From an uncultured Anaerolineales bacterium (GTDB taxonomy: Bacteria; Chloroflexota; Anaerolineae; Anaerolineales; UBA6663), in the NCBI GenBank assembly GCA_937952305.1, contig CALFZO010000004.1:23183-87182 (forward strand): DNA of 64,000 bases, in the 5' to 3' direction. Both the position numbers and the translations under genes were made by a program. The notes beneath the pieces are model-generated. The model was given only the letters and a program-made list of their open reading frames with translations, searched no databases and was not told where the DNA came from. How positions within the stretch are numbered: the first letter of the stretch is position 1; every line of letters starts with the position of its first letter. This document shows positions 32,656 through 40,616 of the stretch, piece after piece.

Positions 32656-35121
32656 TCACTTTTGCAGCCGCTTTTGCAGCTCGTCCCAGCGATCCGGCGT
32701 CTCCGGCTGGGGGCGCGGGCGGCGCAGCAGCGGCTGCCCATCAAGGCTCAACCAGCGCCGGGTCCAGCGGTGGACGGCCCGCTGGAGGCCCTGGCTCCAG
32801 ACCAGGTTGCGCAACCCCTGCCAGGCGCCGAGCGCCAGTCGGCCGTTGGCGATCTCCGGGTAGGGGCTGTACTGCTCGGCCACGTACTGGGCCGTGATCG
32901 TGTCGACGGCTGGGCGCGCCTCGGGCAGGGCGCTCGTCAATTCCTGGGCGCGCTCGTGGGGCGTCAGGTGATCGGGCAGCCGCAGGCCCAGCCAGTGGGC
33001 GGCCCTTTCCAATTCCAGGTAGGCCTGCGTCACCGCCGACGGCACGGCGCGGCGCAGCCAGCGCAGGATCTGGCGGCCCGGCCGGCCGAGGCTTTCCAGG
33101 CCGAGCAGGTTCGCGCGCACCAGCAGGCCCAGAGTGACGCCGCCGGCGACGGCCAGCACACCCAAGCCGGTCAGCAGAGTCCGGGCCCAGCGCCCGACTT
33201 CGGTCAGGTCGATGGTGAGGCTGGGAGCGGCCTCGGCCGGGCCTTCGTCGGGCGGCGGCGTTGGTTCGTCGTCGAGCGCGGGCGTGGGCGGCGCCACGGG
33301 CGTCAGGGACTCAAACTCGACACTGGTGGGCGTCGGCCGGTCCGGACGCACCAGCGGCGGCTCGGACGTGGTCGGCTCAAACTCGATCCAGCCGTAGCCC
33401 GGGAAGAAGACCTCCGGCCAGGCGTGGGCGTTGCGCTCGCGCACCAGGTAGGCGCGCGTGGTGGTATCCAGCTCGCCTTGCGCGAAGCCGACGGCCAGGC
33501 GCGCCGGCGTGCCCAGCGAGCGCAGCAGGATCACCATCGCGGAGGCGTAGTAGTTGCAGTAGCCGCGGCGCGACTCAAACAGGAAGTAATCCAACGGCTC
33601 CGCGCCCTGCGGCGGGGCCGCGATCCCGAGATCGTAGGTGATGTTGTCGCGCAGCCAATCGGTGATTGCCTGGGCCTGGTCGAAGGGCGTGGTGGCGCCG
33701 GCGGACTCCACGATTTGCCGGGCCAGCGCGCGGGTGCGGGGTGTGATGGTGTCCGGCACCTGCAGGAAATACGCGCTGACCCAGTCTGGGTAATCCTGAC
33801 CGGCGCCGCGCAGGCTCTCTTTGTCCGCCACCGAGACCGAGGCCACGATGCGGTAGCGGCGGTCGTCGCCGGTGAGCATCGTCTGTGCGCGGACGGCCAC
33901 CGGATCCACCGTGCCGTCGGCGCTGAGATAGGTTTCGAAGGAAACCGCCCGGTCCACCAGACGCGGCTGCGGCAGGACGTACAGGCGGCTGGTGGCGTTG
34001 AGATAAGACGTGAACGTGGCGCTGACGTCCTCGCGCAGCCGATACGGCGGCAGGCGCAGCGCGCCGCGCGTGGGCGTCTGCTCGCGGATCTCCAGGCCAT
34101 CGCCGAGCTCCCAGCGTCCGGCGACGTACTCCTGATAGGCGTAGGCGCGCCAGTAGTAGCGCGGGACGTCCGGCAGGAGCAAGTCTTCGGGCGGAAGTTC
34201 AGCGCTGGGGCCGGTCTCGCGCGGCGGCACGATCGGGTCCAGGACCACCGTCAGGATTTCCCGGTTGGTCAGCGACGTGGCGCCGCCCAAGGCCAGCGAA
34301 TTGCCATAGAAGTCCTCGGCCACCAGTCCCGGATTGCGCACCGAGTTGAACAGGCGCTCGAAGTTCTCGCGCACCGTCGCCCAGGCGCCGTTGACCTGGC
34401 TCCAGGCGGTGGCGGCCTGGGGTGACGCCGACGCCACCGTCACGCGCTGGCCCAGCCAGGCGAAGGCGACGATGGCCACCGCGGCCACCAGGCCGGCGCG
34501 CAGGAACTCAAAGCGCGTGTCCGGCGTGTAGGCCACCCGCGCGCCGCGCCACTCGTGTTCCTGATCCAGCAGGTTCATGCGCGCCAGCAGCAGCAGCGCC
34601 AGCACCAGGTAGGCGCCCAGGTACAGCTCCAGCTCCTGGCCGATGTAGTAATAGCTGTTGATGAGGAGGACAATGCCGCCCGGCAGGATGGCCGGCCAGA
34701 CGGTGCCGCGCCGGAACACGGCCCAGGCGGCGGCGACGCCGATATACCAGAACACCAGGCCCACGAAGACTGGGAAGGGCAGGATATCGCGCGAGGTCCC
34801 GCCATTGAGGGCGTAGTAGATAAAGTTGTTGAGGCGGATCAACAGTTCGAGGGTGCGCAGGTGCCAGTCCCCTTGCAGTTCGCTGTTGCAGATGAGGAAG
34901 CCAACCCAGAAAGCGCCGTAGACGGTGGCGAACAACGTGGCGACGAAACCTGTGAAGCGGCTCTTGCTCAGGGCTAACCCGGCCAGCACGCCGATCAGGC
35001 CGGCCACGCTGGCCGTCCAGAGGCCAGGCGCCCAGCCCGGCGCTTCCACTCCCCAGGCCGATACCACGACCAGGCTGGCCACCAATCCGACCGTCGCCCA
35101 GCCTTCATCCAGTTTGAGCAT
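32656..35121 (-). CDS. Membrane transglutaminase-like protein (DUF3488-TGase-DUF4129 type)
   Basis: 821 residues. The N-terminal 230 residues are about seven membrane helices. An outer region leads to a transglutaminase-like cysteine-protease domain with Cys522 (RRGYCNYYASAMVILLRSLGTPARL), His566 (RNAHAWPEVFFPGYGWIEF) and Glu582 in FEPT in place of the triad Asp. A Pro/Glu/Asp-rich linker, one membrane helix (TLLTGLGVLAVAGGVTLGLLV) and a C-terminal DUF4129-like segment with HLTPHERAQEL follow. Proteins of this layout are often encoded beside MoxR ATPase and DUF58 genes, but none is here. Substrate unknown. Confidence 0.9.
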   Translation of the reverse strand: MLKLDEGWATVGLVASLVVVSAWGVEAPGWAPGLWTASVAGLIGVLAGLALSKSRFTGFVATLFATVYGAFWVGFLICNSELQGDWHLRTLELLIRLNNFIYYALNGGTSRDILPFPVFVGLVFWYIGVAAAWAVFRRGTVWPAILPGGIVLLINSYYYIGQELELYLGAYLVLALLLLARMNLLDQEHEWRGARVAYTPDTRFEFLRAGLVAAVAIVAFAWLGQRVTVASASPQAATAWSQVNGAWATVRENFERLFNSVRNPGLVAEDFYGNSLALGGATSLTNREILTVVLDPIVPPRETGPSAELPPEDLLLPDVPRYYWRAYAYQEYVAGRWELGDGLEIREQTPTRGALRLPPYRLREDVSATFTSYLNATSRLYVLPQPRLVDRAVSFETYLSADGTVDPVAVRAQTMLTGDDRRYRIVASVSVADKESLRGAGQDYPDWVSAYFLQVPDTITPRTRALARQIVESAGATTPFDQAQAITDWLRDNITYDLGIAAPPQGAEPLDYFLFESRRGYCNYYASAMVILLRSLGTPARLAVGFAQGELDTTTRAYLVRERNAHAWPEVFFPGYGWIEFEPTTSEPPLVRPDRPTPTSVEFESLTPVAPPTPALDDEPTPPPDEGPAEAAPSLTIDLTEVGRWARTLLTGLGVLAVAGGVTLGLLVRANLLGLESLGRPGRQILRWLRRAVPSAVTQAYLELERAAHWLGLRLPDHLTPHERAQELTSALPEARPAVDTITAQYVAEQYSPYPEIANGRLALGAWQGLRNLVWSQGLQRAVHRWTRRWLSLDGQPLLRRPRPQPETPDRWDELQKRLQK

Positions 35122-35230
35122 CTGCTTGGCTCCTCGCTGCGCGCATATTCTACCCGCCTGCCCCCGTCCGGGTTCACTTGCTCACCATCCGCTCATTTGA
35201 GCGATTCCGTCGACTCGCGCGGCCCAGGCG

Positions 35231-35270
35231 CCACCGCCGCGAAGCGCAGTGGAGGCCAGGGCCGGGACGA
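35231..35270 (-). repeat. Dispersed palindromic repeat, degenerate copy C (inverted)
   Basis: Read on the minus strand this segment contains CGTCCCGGCCCTGGCCTCCACTGCGCTTCGC in pieces that match the 5' half of copy A (3252-3343), notably the shared CACTGCGCTTCGC core. The 3' half has diverged. Confidence 0.5.
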
Positions 35271-35364
35271 TAGTGGGAGGGGGAGGTCCTGGACGCGGCG
35301 GCGTGGAGAGCGGGCGCCACCCTGACACCCGGACCTCTGGGCGAGTCGCGCGGATTCGCGCCCG

Positions 35365-35373
35365 TGCTAAAAT
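35365..35373 (+). promoter_or_regulatory. Extended -10 promoter for hydrolase-cNMP gene
   Basis: TGC (35365-35367) followed by TAAAAT (35368-35373); preceded by GTG as in other TGC-TANAAT sites in this window. The -35 (GTCGCG at 17 bp) is poor, as expected for an extended -10. Confidence 0.5.
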
Positions 35374-35539
35374 CAAATCGGTGTGATCTGGTAGCCTTCA
35401 AACAGTCTCTTAACGGAATGTTGGCTCCCGGATCGGCCGAACATCCTTAAAATTGTGGGTAAGTCGCCGACCTGGCCCGGTTCGGGGCCAGCCGGCCGTG
35501 GGTGCCGTTCCAGCAGTTCGGTGAGACAGGGCGAAAGCC

Positions 35540-36958
35540 GTGCCTATTTTCAACATCGACGGTCAGCAAATCCACGCCGTCCAGCAAGGCCAGCCCAACC
35601 GGCAGGTGGCGCTGCTGATCCACGGCTGGTCGAGCTCGTGGTATGCCCTGTCGCCGCTGATCCCGCTGCTCTCCCAGCGTTTCAACTGCATCGCCGTCGA
35701 CCTGCCCGGCTATGGCCAGTCGCCGCCCATGAAGGAGCGGGTCACCATCGCCGCCTACGCCGACCTGCTGGCGCGCCTGATCGAGGAGGTCAGCAACGGG
35801 CCGGTGGTGCTGGTGGGCCATTCCATGGGCGGCATGATCAGCGCGATGCTGGCCATGCGCCACCCGGTGCTGGTGGAGCGCATGGTCCTGGTCTGCCCCA
35901 CGATCAGCGGCAACCTGTCCACCATGATCAACCTGACGATCTCGCCGATCACGATCATGGAGCGCTTCGGCCTGGGCAGCTTCCTGGTCACCACCTTTGA
36001 GAACCTGATCGTCGGCATCACCGACCGCCTGATGCGGCCGGTGTCGTTCTCGGTGCGCACCGGCATCTCGGCCGAGGACTACACCCGGCTGCGCGCCGAC
36101 GCCCGCCGCCCCGGCCAGGGCCGCACGCGCTATGAGTGCTTCTACGCCATGCGCGAAAGCAACCTGGGGGGCAAGCTGACCGGCGTCGAGCCGCCCACGC
36201 TCGTCATCTGGGGCGCCGAGGACAACACGGTGCCGCTGCGGGATTCGGCCATCGTGGCCGACGAGTGGGCCCAGGCCGACCTGCGCATCCTGCCCAAGGC
36301 CGGCCACTGGCCGCAGTTTGAGACGCCCGATATCACGCGCCGGCAGATCGCGTCTTTCCTGGGCCTGCCGCTCACCCCGCAGCAGAAGCCGGTCGGCGAC
36401 GACGAGCTGGCGGCGGCCCGCGAGATCGCCCAGTTTTTGGGCAACTCCGATGTCGGCAACAACCTCAACTCGCCGCAGTTGATCCGGCTGGCCGCCCAGT
36501 TCCGCCAGCGCCGCTACAACTCCGGCGACGTCATCGCCCGCATCCAGGACGGCGGCACGGAGATGTTCATCGTGCGCGAGGGCACGGTGGAGGTCTGGAA
36601 CGACCCAGACAACATCGGGGCCGGCGCCAACGTGCAGCGCCTGCGCCACGTGGCTTCGCTCAACCCCGGCCAGATCACGGGCGAGCTGGCCATGCTGGAT
36701 GGCGGCCTGCGCAGCGCCGACCTGCGCGCCGGGCCGGACGGCGCCACCATGCTGGTCCTGGAGCGCGAGCAGCTGCTGGCGCTGGTGGACGAAGACGCCG
36801 AGCTGGGCACGCGTGTCCTGTGGAACATCGCCCGCGCCATGGCGCTGCGGGTGCGCTTCATCCTCTGGCAGCTGCAGCGCGCGCTGCAGAAGTCTGGCGC
36901 GCCGGCCAAGCCGGCCGCCCCCACCGACAGCGAATTCCAGCGCGAGAAGGCCAACTGA
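35540..36958 (+). CDS. Alpha/beta hydrolase fused to a cyclic-nucleotide-binding domain
   Basis: 472 residues with a GTG start preceded by CAGGGCG. Residues 1-275 are an alpha/beta hydrolase: oxyanion region LLIHGWSSSW, nucleophile Ser95 in GHSMGG, acid Asp228 in WGAEDNTVP and His256 in KAGHWPQ. Residues about 297-445 are a cNMP-binding (CRP-like) domain: RRYNSGDVIARIQDGGTEMFIVREGTVEV and phosphate-binding cassette GELAMLDGGLRSAD (Glu382, Arg391). A basic tail follows. The fusion suggests an esterase or lipase allosterically controlled by cAMP or a related nucleotide. Together with the cyclase-like gene and the CNB-transporter 3-7 kb away it could form one signalling set. Confidence 0.88.
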   Translation: MPIFNIDGQQIHAVQQGQPNRQVALLIHGWSSSWYALSPLIPLLSQRFNCIAVDLPGYGQSPPMKERVTIAAYADLLARLIEEVSNGPVVLVGHSMGGMISAMLAMRHPVLVERMVLVCPTISGNLSTMINLTISPITIMERFGLGSFLVTTFENLIVGITDRLMRPVSFSVRTGISAEDYTRLRADARRPGQGRTRYECFYAMRESNLGGKLTGVEPPTLVIWGAEDNTVPLRDSAIVADEWAQADLRILPKAGHWPQFETPDITRRQIASFLGLPLTPQQKPVGDDELAAAREIAQFLGNSDVGNNLNSPQLIRLAAQFRQRRYNSGDVIARIQDGGTEMFIVREGTVEVWNDPDNIGAGANVQRLRHVASLNPGQITGELAMLDGGLRSADLRAGPDGATMLVLEREQLLALVDEDAELGTRVLWNIARAMALRVRFILWQLQRALQKSGAPAKPAAPTDSEFQREKAN

Positions 36959-37040
36959 CCGCCGCCGCCCCAGGGCGAGCGTGAGGCTGGGCTCACCGGA
37001 TTACCCGGATGTCCTACTGTCCCCGCGCCCCGGATCGTCC

Positions 37041-37046
37041 TACAAT
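37041..37046 (+). promoter_or_regulatory. Candidate -10 box for galE
   Basis: TACAAT within CTACAATTAG, the same 10-mer context as the marR promoter (12051-12060). Transcription would start near 37053, about 36 nt before the TTG start. The -35 (TGTCCC) is weak. Confidence 0.45.
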
Positions 37047-37088
37047 TAGCCCCGATTTACGACCGCGTTCACTCACAGGAGGTCTCCC

Positions 37089-38072
37089 TTGAAAGTGCTC
37101 GTCACCGGCGGCGCCGGCTATATCGGCAGCATTACCTCGGCCGAGTTGCTGAAGGCCGGCCACGACGTCGTCGTCTTCGACAACCTCTACCAGGGCCACC
37201 GCGAGGCCGTGCCGGACGGCGCCGCCTTCATGGAGGGCGACCTGCGCGACGAGGCCGCCGTCGCCCGCCTGTTCCAGGAGCACCGCGGCTTCGACGGCAT
37301 CCTGCACTTCGCCTCGTTCACGCTGGTGGGCGAGAGCATGCAGCTGCCGCTCAAGTACCTGCGCGATAACCTGGTGGCCGGCGCCAACCTGCTGGAGCAG
37401 GCCGTCCAGCACGGCGTCGGGCGCTTCATCCTGTCTTCCACGGCCAACCTGTTCGACGCGCCCGAGCGCATCCCGATCGAGCCGGACGAACGCATCGTGC
37501 CGGGCTCGCCCTACGGCGAATCTAAGTTCTTCCTCGAACGCACGCTGCACTGGTTCGAGCGCATTCACGGGCTGAAGTACGCGTGCCTGCGCTATTTCAA
37601 CGCCGCCGGCGACACGCCCGACCGCGGCGAAGATCACGAGCCGGAGCTGCACCTGATCCCGCGCGTCTTGAGCGTGGCCCAGGGCAAGTTGGACAAGATC
37701 GTGATCTTCGGCGGCGACTATCCCACCAAGGACGGCACCTGCGTCCGTGATTACATCCACATCGTCGATCTGGCGCAGGCGCACATCCTGGCGCTCGGCG
37801 CGCTGGACCGCCTGGGCAGCCGCAAGTACAACCTCGGCAATGGCAACGGCTTCACCAACCTGGAAGTCGTGGAGACCGCGCGCCGCATCACCGGCCACCC
37901 GATCCCGCACGAGATCGGCCCGCGCCGCGCCGGCGATCCGGCCGTGTTGATCGCGTCGTCGGAGAAGATCCGGAGCGAGCTCGGCTGGAAGCCGCGCTTT
38001 GACACGCTCGACTCGATCGTCGGCAGCGCCTGGGAGTGGCACAGCCGCCATCCCAAGGGCTATCACGCCTGA
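37089..38072 (+). CDS. galE: UDP-glucose 4-epimerase
   Basis: 327 residues. The start is TTG: an AGGAGG ribosome site ends 6 bp upstream and the next residues give the NAD-binding GGAGYIGS (7-14). The short-chain dehydrogenase catalytic set is present: Ser117/Thr118 in LSSTANLF and Tyr142-x3-Lys146 in PYGESKFFLE. RYFNAAGD, RDYIHIVDLA and YNLGNGNGF are GalE signatures. It interconverts UDP-glucose and UDP-galactose (or the GlcNAc forms) for surface glycans. TTG starts lower expression and are uncommon, but the strong ribosome site supports this one. Confidence 0.95.
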   Translation: MKVLVTGGAGYIGSITSAELLKAGHDVVVFDNLYQGHREAVPDGAAFMEGDLRDEAAVARLFQEHRGFDGILHFASFTLVGESMQLPLKYLRDNLVAGANLLEQAVQHGVGRFILSSTANLFDAPERIPIEPDERIVPGSPYGESKFFLERTLHWFERIHGLKYACLRYFNAAGDTPDRGEDHEPELHLIPRVLSVAQGKLDKIVIFGGDYPTKDGTCVRDYIHIVDLAQAHILALGALDRLGSRKYNLGNGNGFTNLEVVETARRITGHPIPHEIGPRRAGDPAVLIASSEKIRSELGWKPRFDTLDSIVGSAWEWHSRHPKGYHA

Positions 38073-38110
38073 GGCGCTGACCAACCCGGTCCCTCAGTCT
38101 TTAGTCGGAG

Positions 38111-38140
38111 GCCCTCCGCCCAACGGCGGAGGGCTTTCTT
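38111..38140 (+). terminator. Terminator after galE
   Basis: GCCCTCCGCC (38111-38120), CAAC loop, GGCGGAGGGC (38125-38134), TTTCTT tail. Confidence 0.92.
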
Positions 38141-38298
38141 GTTGAAGCGCAGCGGCACGGCGCGTGTCAGGCCGGCGTCAGCGCCGCGCCACACGCGGGC
38201 CGCCGGGGCGGGAACTGGGCCGGAGAGCGGGGCGTCTACTCGGGAGACACGGTATTGCAGCCGGCCCGCCTAAAGGCGCGGCCGCTGAGGAGGTTGCG

Positions 38299-38943
38299 AT
38301 GTTTGCCCAGAAGATTGCCCGCCCGGTTAGCCGCTATGCGCTCATCCGCGTCGCCGTGGCCGCCGCCCTGTTGCTGCCGCTCTTCGGCGCCCTGGCTTTC
38401 GCGGCGGCGCCGGCCTCGGCCGCCGACTGCCGCCTGTATCACACCGTCCAGCGCGGTGAGACGCTCTACAAGATCGGGCGCAAGTACGACCTGTTGTGGA
38501 CTACGATCGCGCAGGCCAACAACCTGAAGGACGGCAACAAGATCTACGCCGGCCAGGTGTTGTGCATCCCGGCCGCCGCCGGCGCCACGGTGACGCCCAC
38601 GGCCACGCCCAAGCCGACCAGCACGCCGGCGCCGGAGCGCATCAGCTTCGCGCGCGGCGCGGTCTCCGGCACGGCCCAGGGCACCGTCACGGCGCCCGAC
38701 CGCAAGACCTATGTCCTGCGCGCCCTGAAGGGCCAGCAGATGACGGTCGAGGTCATCTCCAAGGACAGCAAGGTCAACTTTGCCGTCCAGGGCGTCTCCG
38801 ATGGCCAGCCCCTCAAGCGCCTGGAGAACGAGTCCCGCAAGTGGACGGGCAGCCTGCCGGCCGATCAGGATTACTTGATCACGGTGGCGGTGCCCAGCGG
38901 CAGCTTGGCCTACACACTCGTGGTGACGATCGTCACGCCATAG
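38299..38943 (+). CDS. Secreted LysM-domain protein with C-terminal beta-sandwich
   Basis: 214 residues from the ATG at 38299, chosen for its GAGGAGG ribosome site; open frame upstream is not coding-like. A signal peptide (ALIRVAVAAALLLPLFGALAFAAAPASA) precedes a LysM domain (about 45-90: YHTVQRGETLYKIGRKYDLLWTTIAQANNL, IYAGQVLCIP) that should bind peptidoglycan or chitin-like glycans. Two Cys (DCRLYH, VLCIP) could pair. After a Thr/Pro linker comes an all-beta region with VLRALKGQQMTVEVISKD and YLITVAVPSGSLAYTLVVTI, resembling bacterial pre-peptidase C-terminal domains. Confidence 0.87.
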   Translation: MFAQKIARPVSRYALIRVAVAAALLLPLFGALAFAAAPASAADCRLYHTVQRGETLYKIGRKYDLLWTTIAQANNLKDGNKIYAGQVLCIPAAAGATVTPTATPKPTSTPAPERISFARGAVSGTAQGTVTAPDRKTYVLRALKGQQMTVEVISKDSKVNFAVQGVSDGQPLKRLENESRKWTGSLPADQDYLITVAVPSGSLAYTLVVTIVTP

Positions 38944-38967
38944 CGCCCTCGGCCGAGCACAGACAAA

Positions 38968-39001
38968 AACGGGCCGGCCTCCTGGAAGAGGCCGGCCCGT
39001 T
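38968..39001. terminator. Bidirectional terminator between LysM gene and chrA
   Basis: AACGGGCCGGCCTC (38968-38981) pairs with GAGGCCGGCCCGTT (38988-39001). On the minus strand it is followed by a GTTTTTGTC-type tract (plus strand gacaaaaac), serving chrA; on the plus strand the tail is TTGCATT. Confidence 0.9.
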
Positions 39002-39021
39002 GCATTAAGAAGCGGCCGCGC

Positions 39022-40191
39022 TCAACCGAACAGCCCGCCGCGCGCCAGCAGGCCGAGCGCGGCGCCGCCCAGCACCAGCCAGGTGGCGTTGACGTGAAAA
39101 CGGAACAGGAGCAGCGCGGAGGCCAGGGCGAGCGCCACGGTCAGCGGGTCCACCAACGCGCTAAAGGCAAGCTGCCCGGTGACGGCCGCCATCAGCGCCA
39201 GCGACGCCACGTTGACGCCGTCGAGCAGGGCGCTGGCCGTGGTCGAGCCGCGCACGCGCGCCAACAGCGGCACGCTCAGCGCCACGAAGACGAAGGCCGG
39301 CAGAAAGATGCCGAGCGTTGCCAGCAGCGCGCCCGGCCAGCCGCCCAGCACGTAGCCGATAAACGTGGCCGTGGTGAACACCGGCCCCGGCGTCACCTGG
39401 CCGATGGCGATGGCGTCCAGCAGCTGCCGGTCGGTCAGCCAGCCCAGACCGACGACGAAGTCGGCGCGCAGGAACGCCAGCAGGACGTAGCCGCTGCCGT
39501 ACAGCACGGACCCGATCTTCAGGAAGATCAGGAACAACTGGCCGAGATCCACCGGCGCCGCGGACAGGGCCGGCCAAGCGGATGGCGCCCACGGCAGCCA
39601 GGGCAGGGCGCCCGCCGCCGATTGCGCCACCGGCCGCGCGCCCCAGCGCCGGATCGCCCAGACCAGCAGGGCGCCGGCGGCCAGCAGCGGCAGTTCGCTG
39701 AGGCCCAGCACGTAGCAGCCCAGCGCGGCTGCGCCGACCAGGGCCGTCAGCCGATCCTTGATGGCCTTGCGGCCCAGCTCCCACAGCGCCTGGGCGACGA
39801 TGGCGATGATGACGGGCTGCACGCCGTACAGCAGCGCCGTCGCCTGCGGCGTGCTCCCAAAGCGCCTGTAGGCCCAGGCCAGGCCCAGCACGATGAGCAT
39901 CGCCGGCAGGATGAAGCCCAGGCCGCCAGCCACCAGCCCCGGCCAGCCGGCGCGCAGGTAGCCCAGGTGGATGGTCATCTCGGTGGAGTTGGGGCCCGGG
40001 ATCAGGTTGGTGGCGCCCAGCAGATCCAGGAATTGCTGATCGTCCAGCCAGCGCCGGCGCTTGACTAGCTCCTGGCGCATCATGGCGATGTGGGCGGCCG
40101 GGCCGCCAAAGGCCGTGAAGCCGAGCAGCAGGAAGTAGGCGGCGACTTCGCGCAGGCGGGTGGATTGTTCCGAGGCCGGTGACGCGGGCAT
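39022..40191 (-). CDS. chrA: Chromate transporter (ChrA, CHR family)
   Basis: 389 residues from the ATG at 40191, which a well-placed extended -10 makes the probable leaderless start; a TTG nine codons upstream is the alternative. It is a two-domain CHR protein of about 12 helices. The first half has FLLLGFTAFGGPAAHIAMM and ATNLIPGPNSTEM, and the second half repeats this as IFLKIGSVLYGSGYVLLAFL and AIGQVTPGPVFTTATFIGY. The paired G-x-x-x-F-G-G-P and PGP motifs are CHR signatures. Long-chain ChrA exports chromate by proton antiport, but many homologues have unknown anion substrates. Confidence 0.92.
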   Translation of the reverse strand: MPASPASEQSTRLREVAAYFLLLGFTAFGGPAAHIAMMRQELVKRRRWLDDQQFLDLLGATNLIPGPNSTEMTIHLGYLRAGWPGLVAGGLGFILPAMLIVLGLAWAYRRFGSTPQATALLYGVQPVIIAIVAQALWELGRKAIKDRLTALVGAAALGCYVLGLSELPLLAAGALLVWAIRRWGARPVAQSAAGALPWLPWAPSAWPALSAAPVDLGQLFLIFLKIGSVLYGSGYVLLAFLRADFVVGLGWLTDRQLLDAIAIGQVTPGPVFTTATFIGYVLGGWPGALLATLGIFLPAFVFVALSVPLLARVRGSTTASALLDGVNVASLALMAAVTGQLAFSALVDPLTVALALASALLLFRFHVNATWLVLGGAALGLLARGGLFG

Positions 40192-40197
40192 GCCGGC

Positions 40198-40206
40198 ATT
40201 ATCACA
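40198..40206 (-). promoter_or_regulatory. Extended -10 promoter for leaderless chrA mRNA
   Basis: On the minus strand TGT directly precedes GATAAT (40203-40198). The +1 position, 7 bases on, is the A of the chrA ATG at 40191. No Shine-Dalgarno is present before that ATG, in agreement with a leaderless message. Confidence 0.6.
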
Positions 40207-40250
40207 CAAAGAAATCAAGCCGCCTTAATTGCGATTTCCGTATGGGTTGG

Positions 40251-40343
40251 CGTCACCCCGGCCCCGGCCCCCCACTTCGCTCCGCTGCGGGGGGCCAGGG
40301 TGCGCCGGAATGACCGAGCGCAAGTCATATCGGGAACCGCTTT
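40251..40343 (+). repeat. Dispersed palindromic repeat, copy B
   Basis: A near-identical copy of 3252-3343. Outer ends CGTCACCCCGGC and GCCGGAATGACCG are inverted, and an inner hairpin GGCCCCCCA.../...GGGGGGCC is better paired than in copy A. The shared block extends beyond the palindrome through AAGTCA(T/G)ATCGGGAACCGCTTT. It lies between chrA and the metal ATPase gene. Confidence 0.75.
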
Positions 40344-40616
40344 AAGCAGGACTTCTTGGTCCCACGGCGGCCGCCCTGGCGCAGCCAGTCAGCGCGCCGC
40401 GCCTGGTGCCGGTGCGGTGGGGTGACCTCATCGACGCCGGCGCGCGGGCGCCGCGCCTGGCCGCGCGATCCGCGCGCCGGGCCGGTCAACGGCTGACCCG
40501 CCCGGCGTGATTGGAGGTCGTGGAGGAAAGACAGCGGAAAGCGCCAGCCTGGATGTTATTCAAGCGTGCGCCGGGCAGCGCCCTCCCGACCGGGCGTCAC
40601 GCGGCGCTGCTGAGCT
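40344..40616. other. GC-rich intergenic spacer downstream of metal ATPase gene
   Basis: About 270 bp with many short GC palindromes (for example GGCGCGCGGGCGCCGCGCC near 40440) but no T-tract terminator, promoter or ORF that I can support. A GAGGAAAG near 40523 is not accompanied by other RNase P landmarks. Confidence 0.4.

Larger units (their letters stand above)
35122..35539. other. Divergent intergenic region: decayed repeat, extended -10 promoter, 160-nt leader
   Basis: This 418-bp gap separates the transglutaminase (minus) and hydrolase-cNMP (plus) genes. It holds a degraded inverted copy of the palindromic repeat (35231-35270) and an extended -10 at 35365-35373. From the predicted start near 35380, a leader of about 160 nt has a weak inverted pair (ATGTTGGC near 35423 and GCCGAACAT near 35440) and a second TAAAAT near 35449. 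No gene is seen. Confidence 0.5.

Noticed and set aside
38164..38298. N-terminal extension of the LysM protein
   Set aside because: The extra 45 codons are Arg/Gly-rich, precede a clear signal peptide, and a strong GAGGAGG site selects the ATG at 38299.
40400..40500. Possible coding remnant (frame reading VPVRWGDLIDAGARAP)
   Set aside because: Short, no start codon or ribosome site, and no recognisable family; GC-rich non-coding DNA often gives such frames.
40520..40545. GAGGAAAG near 40523 resembling part of RNase P RNA
   Set aside because: None of the other conserved RNase P regions is present on either strand within 300 bp.
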